A stretch of 64,000 nt of DNA from Cyanophora paradoxa (taxonomy: Eukaryota; Glaucocystophyceae; Cyanophorales; Cyanophoraceae), in contig QPMI01000455.1 of the NCBI GenBank assembly GCA_004431415.1, positions 19,510-83,509 of the forward strand, given 5' to 3'. Numbering within the stretch: position 1 is the stretch's first letter; the number at the start of each line of letters is the position of its first letter. Of the stretch, positions 51,551-62,141 are shown in pieces. A model generated the notes under the pieces. It worked only from the letters and a program-made list of their open reading frames with translations. It had not been told where the DNA came from and did not search any database. The position numbers and the translations under genes are program-made.

Positions 51551-52550
51551 TATATCGTAAGGCATTTAAGGAAAAAGTGATTATTTATTTTTGAAAACAT
51601 TTAAAAAGTCAAATGTCGCATACTCGTGAAACTTTCATAGCCAAGGCTATTCAGGTCCATGGTGAAAAGTATGATTATTCGAAAGTTGAATTTCATGGGT
51701 AATGAAGAAAATTACTATAGTCTGCAGAATTTGCAACACTGAGTTTATTCAAGCTGCCCATAGTCACATAAACTCTAAATGTGGCTGTCCAGCTTGTGGG
51801 AATATCAAAAAAGGAAAATCGCATAGGTTGACTCAAGATGAGTTTGTTGAAAGGGCCAAGCAGAAACATAAAGATCTGTACGATTATTCGGAGTCTGTTT
51901 ATATAAGGACAGATGACCCTATAACAATTTTCTGCAAGAAATGTCAGGAATATTTCACTCAAAAGCCACACAAACACATGCAAGGAGATGGGCATGCAAA
52001 ATGTAAAATGGATCGCATCAAAGATAAGTTGCAAATGGGGATTGAGAAGTTTACAGAGAGGGCATTAAAACTCTACGGGGATAACTATGACTTATCTAAA
52101 GCTGAGTATGTTAATGCAAGAACAAAAGTTACCATTATCTGTAAGAAGTGTGATCTTGAATTCAAAAAGACACCAAGCGATTTTCTCAATGGGTATGGCT
52201 GTCTGTCATGTAGATCGTCTATTGGTGAGACGAAAGTTCAAGCAGCCCTAAAAGAAATTGGTTTAGACTTCTCAATATCCCACAGATTTCCTGATTGCAA
52301 GCATAAAAGAGTTCTCCCATTCGATATTTATATTCCATCTCTCAAAATTGCAATTGAATATGATGGTATACAACATTTCAAACCTGTGGAACAGTTTGGA
52401 GGTCAGAAGGCCTTTGAAGATACCCAAATTCGTGATGGAATTAAAAATCGGTACTGTGAAGCTAATAATATCAAACTCCTAAGAATCCCATTCACCGAAA
52501 CTGATATTGAGGGCTGCATTAAACGATTTCTATCTCACCTGTAAACCATT
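51551..52550 (+). mobile_element. Homing-endonuclease insertion absent from the left virus
   Basis: Comparison with the left copy shows a clean insertion: the left sequence joins GATTGTTACGAT directly to TTTCAGTCTCCCTGC, whereas here about 1,000 bases separate the two. The inserted DNA is filled by one endonuclease gene with its own short AT-rich leader. Confidence 0.85.
51613..52544 (+). CDS. Homing endonuclease: three zinc-ribbon units plus PDDEXK/Vsr-like nuclease (one frameshift)
   Basis: Starts MSHTRETFIAKAIQVHGEKY; the frame shifts near 51697 and then stays open to 52544, about 310 codons in all. Three units of the pattern (F..+A...H...YDYS....Y) with CxxC pairs follow one another (about 51630-51800, 51835-52010, 52045-52220). 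The C-terminal nuclease reads LPFDIYIPSLKIAIEYDG then QHF, followed by KNRYCEANNIKLLRIPFTE, the layout of Vsr/DUF559-like PDDEXK enzymes. Such proteins spread by cutting alleles lacking them. The frameshift may be a sequencing error or an early loss. Confidence 0.75.
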
Positions 52551-52597
52551 TTCAGTCTCCCTGCATTATTTTTATCTGTCTCTTTATAGAGAGAACC

Positions 52598-53380
52598 ATG
52601 AACGATTTGGATGAATTTGTGGCTGGTGAAATGATTAATCCCCCTTTTCGAGTCCTAGCAATTGGTAAATCAGCAACTGGTAAATCAGAAGCTGTAAAGT
52701 ATTGGTTGAAGCAACTGCATGATGCCAAAAAGATTGATGTTGTATTAGTTGTGAGTGGGACTAGCTTCAATCATTTCTGGGATAAAGTGGCAACACTGCA
52801 ACTGGGAAAGTGGGATGCCCCTTACATTGCTAAATTGCTAGATGAGAGGCAAGAGAAAATAGAAAAGGGCGAACCTGTTAACCAATTGTGTGTTGTTCTA
52901 GATGATTTAATCGATAATGAGATAGTAGATTTGACCAGGGATAAAATAATTGGATCTTTGTATTCCAGAGGTCGCCATTCGAAAATATCCATTATCTGCA
53001 TCACACAAAAGCTAAGGAAAGTCTCTTCGACTATTCGAGTTAATTCGGACTATGCTATGTTTTTAAGTGCTGCAAATCGCAAAGAACTTGAAGCCATAGA
53101 GGAAGAATACAATATAATGCGAGATAAGGATGCTTTCTATAAACTATTTGAGGAATATGTACATTCTTATCAGTTTCTGATCTGGAGTTCTGCTGATTAT
53201 TCGGTTAAATACTATGTAGATAAAGCCGACCTTGTCAAAGATTTCCCATTTCCTCGCTTCCACAGGAAACCCAAAAAGAAAGAAGATGAACTGAAACCAC
53301 CAGAGAAAGAGGAAGCCCCCAAAGAAGTTAAAAGCCAAGTTCATACTAATAAATTGATGCGATATAAGCGCGGTTTATAA
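52598..53380 (+). CDS. Packaging ATPase, right copy
   Basis: 260 residues. Walker A GKSATGKS and Walker B VVLDDLID are unchanged. The C-terminus runs 17 residues past the left protein (ending LMRYKRGL). Differences concentrate in residues about 180-205 (RDKDAFYKLFEEY against RNKEDFYKMFEEY). The start is preceded by TCTTTATAGAGAG late-type sequence. Confidence 0.87.
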   Translation: MNDLDEFVAGEMINPPFRVLAIGKSATGKSEAVKYWLKQLHDAKKIDVVLVVSGTSFNHFWDKVATLQLGKWDAPYIAKLLDERQEKIEKGEPVNQLCVVLDDLIDNEIVDLTRDKIIGSLYSRGRHSKISIICITQKLRKVSSTIRVNSDYAMFLSAANRKELEAIEEEYNIMRDKDAFYKLFEEYVHSYQFLIWSSADYSVKYYVDKADLVKDFPFPRFHRKPKKKEDELKPPEKEEAPKEVKSQVHTNKLMRYKRGL

Positions 53381-53408
53381 AATTATCTCTCATTCTAATA
53401 AAGATACA

Positions 53409-54143
53409 ATGCCTCCCAAACGAAAGATAGGGATCCCAGCTGGGGCTGTTGGCTATTCAGGTGGTGGAAACAATGGATCCATCAACACAGACCCACTGAA
53501 GTTCAATGGTATGAATGAGGTGAAGCCCTCACAACAACAAGAAGACCCCCTCAATGCTGCCTATGAAGAATCATTCGATGACAAAGCCCCACAGGCTTCA
53601 ACCAGTGACCAACTCAATATCTCACCAGAAGCTTCGAAAATGAAGGCTGTTGCAGAGGGTGCCAGGCGAATTATTGGTGCTGCTGATGATAAAGGTTTAG
53701 GCTTACAAGATCTTTCACTTACCCGCAAAGGTGAAGGTCTCACTAAGGAATCAGACAAGGTTATCCAGTCTATGGCTGGTGAAGTCACATACAAGACTGC
53801 TCCCACTCAGAATGTTCATCGAATCCCCAAGGCTCAATGGGATGAGATGACTGCTAAACTCAAAGACTTGGAAGCCAAATCCAGTGCCTTGGAGCAGTAT
53901 GTTACTGAGAAGAAAGAGAGGGCTAAGCTTAAGGAGATGCTTCGAAAGGAAGTATTCAAAATGGGTATTACCGGTGTCCCAGATAAACAGTTTATTGCTA
54001 AGAAAGAGAACCAAATCGATGAGCAAGCAGTAGATGAAATGAAAACAAAGACCCAGAAGGGAACTATTGAGCCTGGTGCCACCAAAGCTGAAGTCGAAAA
54101 AGGTGTAGCCCCCACAGTATATAAACGACGAGTTTGGCTTTAA
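53409..54143 (+). CDS. Coiled-coil protein, right copy
   Basis: 244 residues, the same length as the left copy with about a dozen conservative changes. CTAATAAAGATACA sits directly before the ATG. Confidence 0.55.
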   Translation: MPPKRKIGIPAGAVGYSGGGNNGSINTDPLKFNGMNEVKPSQQQEDPLNAAYEESFDDKAPQASTSDQLNISPEASKMKAVAEGARRIIGAADDKGLGLQDLSLTRKGEGLTKESDKVIQSMAGEVTYKTAPTQNVHRIPKAQWDEMTAKLKDLEAKSSALEQYVTEKKERAKLKEMLRKEVFKMGITGVPDKQFIAKKENQIDEQAVDEMKTKTQKGTIEPGATKAEVEKGVAPTVYKRRVWL

Positions 54144-54165
54144 TTTTCTCTTGCTTATTAGAGAC

Positions 54166-54438
54166 ATGGATATAATACGAAAGTTTATTGAGATGCTCAG
54201 TCTGCATGTGGTAAGCAATTGCCACAGTGGATGCTGTGACACAACAATAGAGTTTGAGATGTCAGATACAGAGGATAATGCCTCAGAAGCAAGAGAGAGA
54301 AGAAGATCAACAGTGTCTGTGGAGTCAATGCCAGCAGACCCCACAGAGTATACATATGAGCAACAGGAGTATCCAAGGAGAAGTTCTTTACCTGGTGAAA
54401 ACGTTTTCTCTGCAAATATTAATGGAGGATACAATTAG
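54166..54438 (+). CDS. Small Cys-containing protein, right copy
   Basis: 90 residues from MDIIRKFIEMLSLH; an in-frame ATG five codons upstream is less likely because the left copy lacks it. Overlaps the next gene by 17 bases, as on the left. Confidence 0.5.
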   Translation: MDIIRKFIEMLSLHVVSNCHSGCCDTTIEFEMSDTEDNASEARERRRSTVSVESMPADPTEYTYEQQEYPRRSSLPGENVFSANINGGYN

Positions 54439-54667
54439 TTTAATCGAGTTTACCAATGATGAGCCTTTAACTGAGGGTGCTATTAGACACATACTGGCAA
54501 AGCAGAAACGATATAGAGAGGACCCAGAATATAGAGAGTATAAGAAACAACAAGCTTTGGCATCCTATTATCGAAGAAAAGCCCAAAAAGAGGAGCAGAG
54601 ACCTAGAGGGAGACCGATTAAATATTATTTGCCCACTGATAGTAGCAATGGACCCCCAGGTCTATAA
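54422..54667 (+). CDS. AT-hook-like small basic protein, right copy
   Basis: 81 residues. The QRPRGRPIKYY motif is unchanged while the N-terminal third varies (NDEPLTEGAIRH against SDEPVTEGSIRH), supporting selection on the DNA-binding part. Confidence 0.55.
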   Translation: MEDTISLIEFTNDEPLTEGAIRHILAKQKRYREDPEYREYKKQQALASYYRRKAQKEEQRPRGRPIKYYLPTDSSNGPPGL

Positions 54668-54754
54668 GATAATTGAGAAAAAGCGGTCTCAGTATGCCAC
54701 TGAGGCAGCTATAAAAATATATACAAAGGAATTGGCTTTATACTTGCAATCAAG

Positions 54755-54976
54755 TCACAGATAAGTTTTGTAAATTTGCTTTTGTAATTTTTTGTTTGCA
54801 TTCTCTGACACTGAAACAGTTATGTGAATGTTAACTGATCTATTTCTCTTTGGTTTCGCTGCATACATATTGTAACCTATCAATCTCTGTGACATTTCGA
54901 TATATGCTCCAATATCTCCATGCTTAATGCATTTATCTAACTCAGTCATGGTCATTTCATCAAGAGTTTTTGCCAT
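54755..54976 (-). CDS. 73-aa conserved protein, right copy
   Basis: Starts MAKTLDEMTMTELDKCIK and ends KKLQKQIYKTYL, the same length as the left copy. Convergent with the AT-hook gene. Confidence 0.55.
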   Translation of the reverse strand: MAKTLDEMTMTELDKCIKHGDIGAYIEMSQRLIGYNMYAAKPKRNRSVNIHITVSVSENANKKLQKQIYKTYL

Positions 54977-55042
54977 TTTGTCTTCACTATACACAATCAA
55001 GTAAGCCTTAAGTATTCTTGTCAAATTTTGGTCTTTTTCGAT

Positions 55043-55163
55043 AGGTGTGACAGGTGTGACAGGTGTGACAGGTCTATCCCATCGATTTTGAAAATCAACT
55101 TTTCACCAGGGCTTTCCTTGGATAGACCTGTCACACCTGTCACACAAACCATTTTCAGTAAGG
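55043..55163. repeat. TGTGACAGG hairpin, locus 1 of right virus
   Basis: Three TGTGACAGG units on one arm and two on the other, with TCTATCCC against GGATAGA, an unrelated ~45-base loop, and the AAACCATTTTCAGTAAGG flank. Positional counterpart of 7226-7336, but with the inverted core. Confidence 0.88.
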
Positions 55164-55204
55164 CTATAAAAATATATGTAAATCTCAATCATCAATCGCT
55201 TTGT

Positions 55205-57523
55205 TTAATATTCGGCATCATCTTCATTGTCTTCCTGAACCCTTGTTATCTTTCGAATCCCAATATATCCTCTGGCAAGAATACCATTAACTCGTTTTCT
55301 TTCCGATTTAACATTGAAAATCTCCCTTACTCTTTTCATTACAGATACACATTCAACTTTATCATCAACACTTTTGTATGATTTGTAAATGGTATCACTG
55401 GAAACAAAGTCGTTTGCATTATGAGTAACTTCGAAATTATCCCTAAGCCATTCACCAATTTTATCATTTTCAGTTATAAAGTTTATCCCTTGTTCAATAA
55501 TCGATTGAGGGGGATCCCTTAAGATCTCTTCAACCTCTTTGTTCTTCCACATATCCAGTAATATCTTCATGTGAGCCATCTTATACTCATCATCATTGTG
55601 TAGAAGTGTGAACAGAGTTGGGTCAGCTTTCTTCTGACCAGCTTCTGGCTTCTCTCTGAATATATTATTGAATCTCTGGTATGAAAGCCTTCTTTGAATT
55701 GCAAAGTCTGGTTTGTTTATAGTCAAATTGTCATTGGTTGTAATGTAGACTTGAAACATTGGAGTAAGGATAACTGGATCTTTGAACAAGGCTCTCACAG
55801 TCATTTCATTTCCACCTGTGACCTCCTTTATCTTGGAGATCTGCAGTTTATCACCATCTTCAGCCTCATTACTGAATACAAGTCGCTTTCCAAGGAGTTT
55901 GGCAAGTTCAGGAGTAGCCTCTGATGAGTTCTTTTTAGGCTTAGTCCAATAGGATATTTCGAGAGGGCTGTAATAACGACCAGATATTTGTTTGCAGTAT
56001 TCCTGAACAAGTGATTTCCCATTAGCACCAGCACCAGTCCACATGTAGAACTTCTGGATTTAGTTGATCCACTAAGGCAATTGCAATGGATGCCAGAAGA
56101 TACTTTCGCTCTGCTGGATCATCCACAATCTCTTTATAAATCTGATTGAGATGCTCTATTTTCTTGGGGTCTACATTTTCAGTATAGTCATAACCCACAG
56201 TCTTGCTCACCATATCTTCCAGTTTACCCTTTCTGAAAGTCATAGTGGTCAGATCAAATACACCATTTTCGAATCCAATCACATATGGAACTGTGTCAAT
56301 CTTCTCAAAGAATTCATCATCATTCAGCAGTGGGACCAAGTCAGTCAGAAGGGATTTGCGAAATCCTGATTGTTTAAGATTTTTGGCAATGGTCATCAAT
56401 GTTTTGGATCTTTCTTCGAAAGCTGCTTTGTTTTCCTCATCCTTTAAAGCTCTTTGACTATAATGCACAGCCCTTCCAAGGTATTGGGGGACAACAAGAC
56501 GGCTTATATCTAGGTAAATCTTTAGGTTTGTGTCATCATGCTCCCAAATCCCAGTATCAGTATTGAGTTTGAACCATGACTTTTTGGAGTATCTCCATGT
56601 ATGTTTCAGAACCTCTTTGCATACTAAACTCACATCATAATGAGCGCCACCAGAACCAGCGGATTTATCTATAAGATTGAAGATATCAGATTGCATTCCA
56701 ATGCAGATGAATCGTTTTTTGCAATTTCCACTGTAGCTTGACACAATGTATTTGTTATCATCTCCTTTAGCTTTCATAACATACCAGTTATTCGATTCAT
56801 GTGAACCATTGCAGCATGGGCAATTGAGTCCTTGTTAGCAGCATCAAAGTTAAAGCCAAGTTCAGTTTTAGAGATTATATTGGGATGCATAAATCCCATA
56901 TCTACCAGCTCTTTGATAATATTGTTTTCCAGTTCATCATGTGAGGTAGCATTAGCAGTATACTCACTCTTATAGATGTAGTTATCTATTATCCACTTTT
57001 TGAAGTCATCAGTAGGCTCATTGAAATCACAGGTATCATCCCATGGGAGATTACCCAAGCCTTGTTCACACTGGGACACACATTGATCAGTCCAGAAGTT
57101 CCAGTTCCAGTGATTGTTTTCAGGTCAACCTTCTCAAAGCCTTTAAAGCCAGGAGCCTTATCGGTAATTTTGAGTTTATTGAACTCCTCAGGTCGTTTAA
57201 AGTAGACATGATAGCCTTTTTTAGTTTTTGCCATGGCTGATTGGCATCAAAGTCATCAGGAAACATATCCGGAATTTCTCAAAGTCCTCCTCATCATCAA
57301 AGTCAATAACCATCATGTTGTCTGAGAGCAGAATGCCCAAGATACATACTGATTAGTTGCCAGCGCTTCCTCATACTTTTCCCAGGACATGCACCTCCCT
57401 TATGCTTGAAAACAGGGTCTTTGCTGTCAGGTTTCACTGGGATAATCATGTTTTTGGCTAGATCTCATCAGATCTGAGCCAGTTAGCGAGCGATTTAAGC
57501 GATTTAGTCTGTTTGGCGTTCAT
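55205..57523 (-). pseudogene. Primase-SF3 helicase, right copy, multiply frameshifted
   Basis: All parts of the 775-residue protein are recognisable, but the reading frame changes near 56040 (just beside Walker A), 56775, 57030-57080 and several times between 57235 and 57523. The segments between are nearly identical to the left gene. Breaks become more frequent toward the start codon, that is, toward the right side of the window. Not functional as sequenced. Confidence 0.8.
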
Positions 57524-57540
57524 TTTCAGCGATTGGGGTC

Positions 57541-57580
57541 CCTTTTATATATATAGAAGATTTTTCTTTAAGTAGTTTTG
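57541..57580 (-). promoter_or_regulatory. Early-type promoter of primase-helicase, right copy
   Basis: Reads on the minus strand as ACTTAAAGAAAAATCTTC then TATATATATAAAAGG, matching 4805-4839. Confidence 0.55.
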
Positions 57581-57731
57581 GGTCCCCAATCATTTTTGTT
57601 GGAAATCGAGAAAGTATCCCTACGAAATTTATCCACATGATATATCGAGTGGTTTAGATACAAAAAGGATGAATGGTATTTCAGCGAATAAACAGCATAT
57701 CCCCAGCCTAGTAATATGCTGGAAAAATAAT

Positions 57732-57984
57732 TTAGACATGTTTCAATTTTCTCCCTCTATTTGAGTAAGGACATCATACAAATACTTGACAAAGCAGACT
57801 GCATTGGCTGCATACTTTCGCTGACATGAACTTGCTATTTTCATTGCTCTATAGGTATCATCGGTTTGATATAGATCTCTAAGCTGTGTGGCTATTTTTT
57901 CGTTAAACTTTTTGATTTGAGCCTTACCTTTTCAGTTTGCTGGTATCTCTTCATAGCTCTCTTCTGGGCTTCACTGAGTGGCAT
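57732..57984 (-). pseudogene. 84-aa basic protein, right copy, two one-base losses
   Basis: Two bases shorter than the left gene: an A run (near 57932) and a C run (near 57770) have each lost one base, so the frame is broken twice. Otherwise the same sequence. Confidence 0.65.
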
Positions 57985-57992
57985 TTTCCTCT

Positions 57993-58026
57993 GTCTCTCT
58001 TAATATATATAGAGAATTCTTTAAAT
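57993..58026 (-). promoter_or_regulatory. Early-type promoter variant, right copy
   Basis: Minus-strand TTTAAAGAATTCTCTATATA followed by TATTAAGAGAG, as at 4348-4378. Confidence 0.45.
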
Positions 58027-58038
58027 CATTTTTGTTCT

Positions 58039-58843
58039 CTAACCTCTTTGTCCAAATCGCTCAATATACATAAGTTTGAAATGCTTACCTAGCAATGCTA
58101 CAAATGGTTCGATTTCCAAGGTCTCCCATGTTTTCTTGTCCTTATTCCATCTGCAATCTAATCCTTTTGCGATATCTTTTTAAGATAAGGCACCTGAAAC
58201 CCAGCAACCAATGTATTGTTGTACTGAGTTCTGCATACATTTCAATCAATGCAGATCTGCCCTCTCTGAACCTCTCTATATCATCTCTGCGAAGATTATC
58301 CATTTTCGGAATAAATTGGTTGCACCAAATCAGGAAAAGATTAACTGCATGTTTATTCCTTGCTCTTTCTTGTTCTAATTCTCTCTCTCTTCGCTCTTTC
58401 TTCTAATTCAAGCTGCCTCTTCGAGCTTCTCTTGTTTTCAAGTTCTCTTTTTCTTCCAGTTCTTCTTGCTTTAAAGCGATTCTGCACTTATTACAGAAAT
58501 TATCCTTTCGGTTTTTATGCCGATCTCCACATCTTTCACATATATCTGACCTCTGGCACCCTTCGGAATAAATCGTAAAATGCAGCAATTCCCAACAATG
58601 ACCACAATCTTTTTATTAACATGCAGAATATAGCATTGCTCTTTAATTGGATGATCACAGGCGCAATGCTCAGACTCTGGAGGCAGGTCATAATCACTTA
58701 ATCCATATTTTGCAAGCTTTGCCCAAAGAGGAGCGTTTCCTGTTACTTCCAAGAGCAACATAATCATTGAAGTCATCAGATCCACAAAGCAACATTAAAG
58801 CCGCTTTGAGCTTTTCCAGGCAATACGATTTCTTCTCTGCCAT
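58039..58843 (-). pseudogene. Zinc-ribbon/coiled-coil protein, right copy, frameshifted
   Basis: Eleven bases shorter than the 816-base left gene, with frame changes near 58190, 58400-58440, 58550 and 58735. The Cys clusters (CACDHPIKEQCYI and CERCGDRHKN) are still readable. Confidence 0.7.
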
Positions 58844-58951
58844 TTTCCTTTTATATATATAGAAGATATTTCTTTAAGTAGTTTTCATCAAATTTTGTGT
58901 TCAGAATTCCCCATTTAAAACCTCCCCTTTAGTAGGAACAAGTTAGGAACA
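58844..58951. promoter_or_regulatory. Divergent early-type promoter region, right copy
   Basis: Minus-strand ACTTAAAGAAATATCTTC and TATATATATAAAAGG lie at 58844-58884, as upstream of 3517. The PolB side keeps the TTTAAAACCTCCCCTTTAG stretch found in the left copy. Confidence 0.5.
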
Positions 58952-61900
58952 ATGCCCCGAATTAGCAACAGACTTATTAGAGAAAAGAAATGGAACTCAT
59001 GGGATTACTGGGAACACTGTATGCAGCCCATGAAATCACAGAGGCTGAATATGACCGGGAAATCGATTTATTTCAAGGGCAGACCCACTTTAGCAAAATT
59101 AACCAGAAAGCCAATACCCTCTATGATAAAGTTGAAACTCTTGATGAACTCGATCGCCTGAGGCAAATAGAACCAGAGCAGAAGATGGAACAGCTATGAA
59201 TGAATTGTATCGTTGGCTCACATACAGAGCAGAAGGAAGTTGTTGTAGATGTGATTGAATATCTAGATAGAATTGCAACCTCTCTACCAAAACGTTTAAG
59301 GATAGTCTGGATCATTCAGGCAATCAAAGTTCGCTTGTCTTTATCTGCAAGTTCGTTAAAGTCAGCAATCCACAGGTTTGGATATCGAAATACATTTACA
59401 GCGATTATTTTGTATTAACCAAATCGAGAAATATTCGAACTGAGCTGAATAAAGCAGCCCAAATGTGTCAGGAACAGATGAATGTAGTTGATAGCTATCG
59501 ACTTGAGAGAATCGAAATGCTAAGAGTGGCTATTATGAGTTATGCCCAACTGGTGGTTGCTATGTCAAAACACCAGAATCAATTGCAGCCAAGAGAGCAC
59601 AGTGAATATTCGAAATATTGATGATTCTGCTTTGAAAATGCCATTTTGGCATGGATCCATAGGAAAGATGTAAATTCCCACAAGAGAAGTGAGCTTACAC
59701 AATATCGCAATGGAAATACTCACCATCCACATACAATCCTTTGGCTCTCAATTTCGACAATATCCATTCCCTGTTCCTTGTGATGCTGAAATCATTGATA
59801 AATTCGAAGCTCAAAATGCAGGCATTAGCATAAACATCTTTGAATGGATGGAGATGTTATATATCCGCTGCATCAATCCAGCAACCAGGCAGAAAGCAAA
59901 GATTAATCTCATGCTCATTCATGATGATGAAGGGAATGTCACTATATTACTATTATGTCACTCTCAAGACTTCTCAGAGTTGCCCTTGATAAAACCAAGG
60001 ATCAAAAGTTACACTACTGTGATACATGCTTATCTCGATTCAGGTCTGAGGCTAAACTGACTGCTCATGTGGACTCAAACAGATGCATTGATTGGAGACT
60101 CTCAAAGGAATCACCCTAAGCCTGACACCACATAGAGTTTGGACTGAAAACCTCAGGAAACTGTCTGCTTCCTGTTGTGGTTTACTGCAAGATTGAACAT
60201 AGAAGCATCCCCATTGATGCATCGAAATCCAAGAGGGAAGTCTCAGCAGTCACATTAGAATAGTCACTGGGGCAGATGTTCAGGAGTTTCGATTTGAGGG
60301 TCAGGATCCAATGGGAGGTCTGTTGAATGCTTGGAGTCCAAAGCAAGAGAGCTAATCGATTTCCTGTTCACAATATTCCAATGAATAACTCACAGATGAG
60401 CAAAAGGCTGTATACAGAGCACCAAACACTGTTACCTTTGCAGTGAGAGGTTCACTAAGGAGAACTTAAATGCAGAGATCATGATCACCACACAGGTAAT
60501 TACATTGCCCTGCATGCAGAAACTGCAATCTACATAGGAGAATCTCAAAGCAACCAAGTTGCAGTTGTTGTTGACCAAATGGATGACTGTGGGACATTCA
60601 TTTTCAGAAAAATAGCAGGTTTGGGAGATAAAAAGCGAATAGAAATCCTTTCAAAACACTTTGATCAATACCTTTCATTGCAATGGGGTCTTTACAAGTT
60701 CATTGATGCAAGTAATTTTATGGACTTTGGAGCAGCTGATGTGAATGAGTTAATGGACAAATTCCAGCCTTCAGAAGGCTTTCACACTCAGTATATGGAC
60801 TTGACCAGTTCATTATGTATCTGCACCTGGTTATCTTGGGATGCTATGCTTAGGACCACCAAGGCAAAAATAGAGCTTATAAGTGATGTAGAGCAATATG
60901 AATTTGTTGAGAGGGGATCAGGGGTGGCTTTGCAACAATGCCTTGCAGGTATGCTGAGGCTGATGGTGAGACTCCATATAATGCTGTTTGATGCTAACAA
61001 CCTGTATGGCTTCTGTTTGAGTCAGCCTATTCCAGTTGGTGATTTTAGATGGGAGACCGAATTCACCCACAAGATAACAGATCCAGTTTCCTAGAAGTTG
61101 ATCTGGAATACCCAATTAGGCTGTTTCTAGACCACAGTGATTTCCCCCTAATTATTAACAAGAAAATAGTAGAATATGCCGAATTATCACAATATCAAAA
61201 GAGCCTATTGGATCTCTCAGGAGAAGATCTTGATAAGACCCCTAAGCTAACTGCAACCTTTGGTTCTGTGACCAACTATGTGATTTCTGAGCCTCTTCTG
61301 CAATATCTGTTGGACAAAGGGGTGAAATTAAAGAAAATTCACAGGGTCTTCATTTACTGTGGCTCCTGTAATGAAACCCTATATTGAACTGAACACTGAG
61401 ATGAGAAGGAAAGCAGTGAATAAATTCGAGCTGATTTCTATAAGCTCATGAATAATTCAATCTATGGGAAATGCATTGAATCATGTAGAGGTAGATCTGT
61501 GGTAAATTGCAAACAGTGAGAAACTATTTATGAAATATGCAGCTTCCCCATTGGTGAAATCAACAAGCCCATAAACGAAAAAGCAGTTGCCTTTGAGTTT
61601 TACACAAAGCATGTGAAACTAGATAAGCCTGTTGCAATTGGGGCTTATGTTTTGGATGCTGCCAAACTGCATAATTACCAATTCTTTTATGATACTGTAA
61701 GGACCCAATGGTCAAAGCAAAGTTACTATTCCATGATACTGATTCCTTTGTCTATATATCGAATCTCAGACCTTAGAAAAAGACTAGAGAATATATCTTA
61801 TGCCTTGGACTAGGGGATCTAACAGAATGACCCCAGGTAATACAAAAATGAGATGCCAGGTTCTGCTATATTGGAGTATGTTGGGTCTAGAGCCAAAGTT

Positions 61901-62138
61901 TACAGTTTCAGAACTGCTGAGATTGAAAGAAGTAAGCTCTCTGGGACTTCCACTGAGGAACTCCAATTTAATGATTTTAAGCAGTTTTATTTGCAGGTAT
62001 CAGCAAGACTGTGACTGCAAAGCAGAAGAAGGGCAGATCACACAATAGTAGACACTGTGAGTAGAAGGGTTGCCCTAAACTGCTTTGATGCAAAGAGATA
62101 CATCTTACAGATGTATTAATTCTGTTCCTTTTAATTAA
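58952..62138 (+). pseudogene. polB: PolB, right copy, heavily frameshifted
   Basis: Starts MPRISNRLIREKKW and ends at the TAA just before the integrase ATG. It is about 55 bases shorter than the left gene and has many small deletions, so no long frame survives; the longest open part (60579-61094) covers motif A (LFDANNLYG). The Cys/His cluster and motif C regions are broken (60400-60560, 61730-61760). Many losses fall in homopolymers, but some remove single bases elsewhere, so error and true decay cannot be separated. Confidence 0.8.
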
Positions 62139-62141
62139 GAG

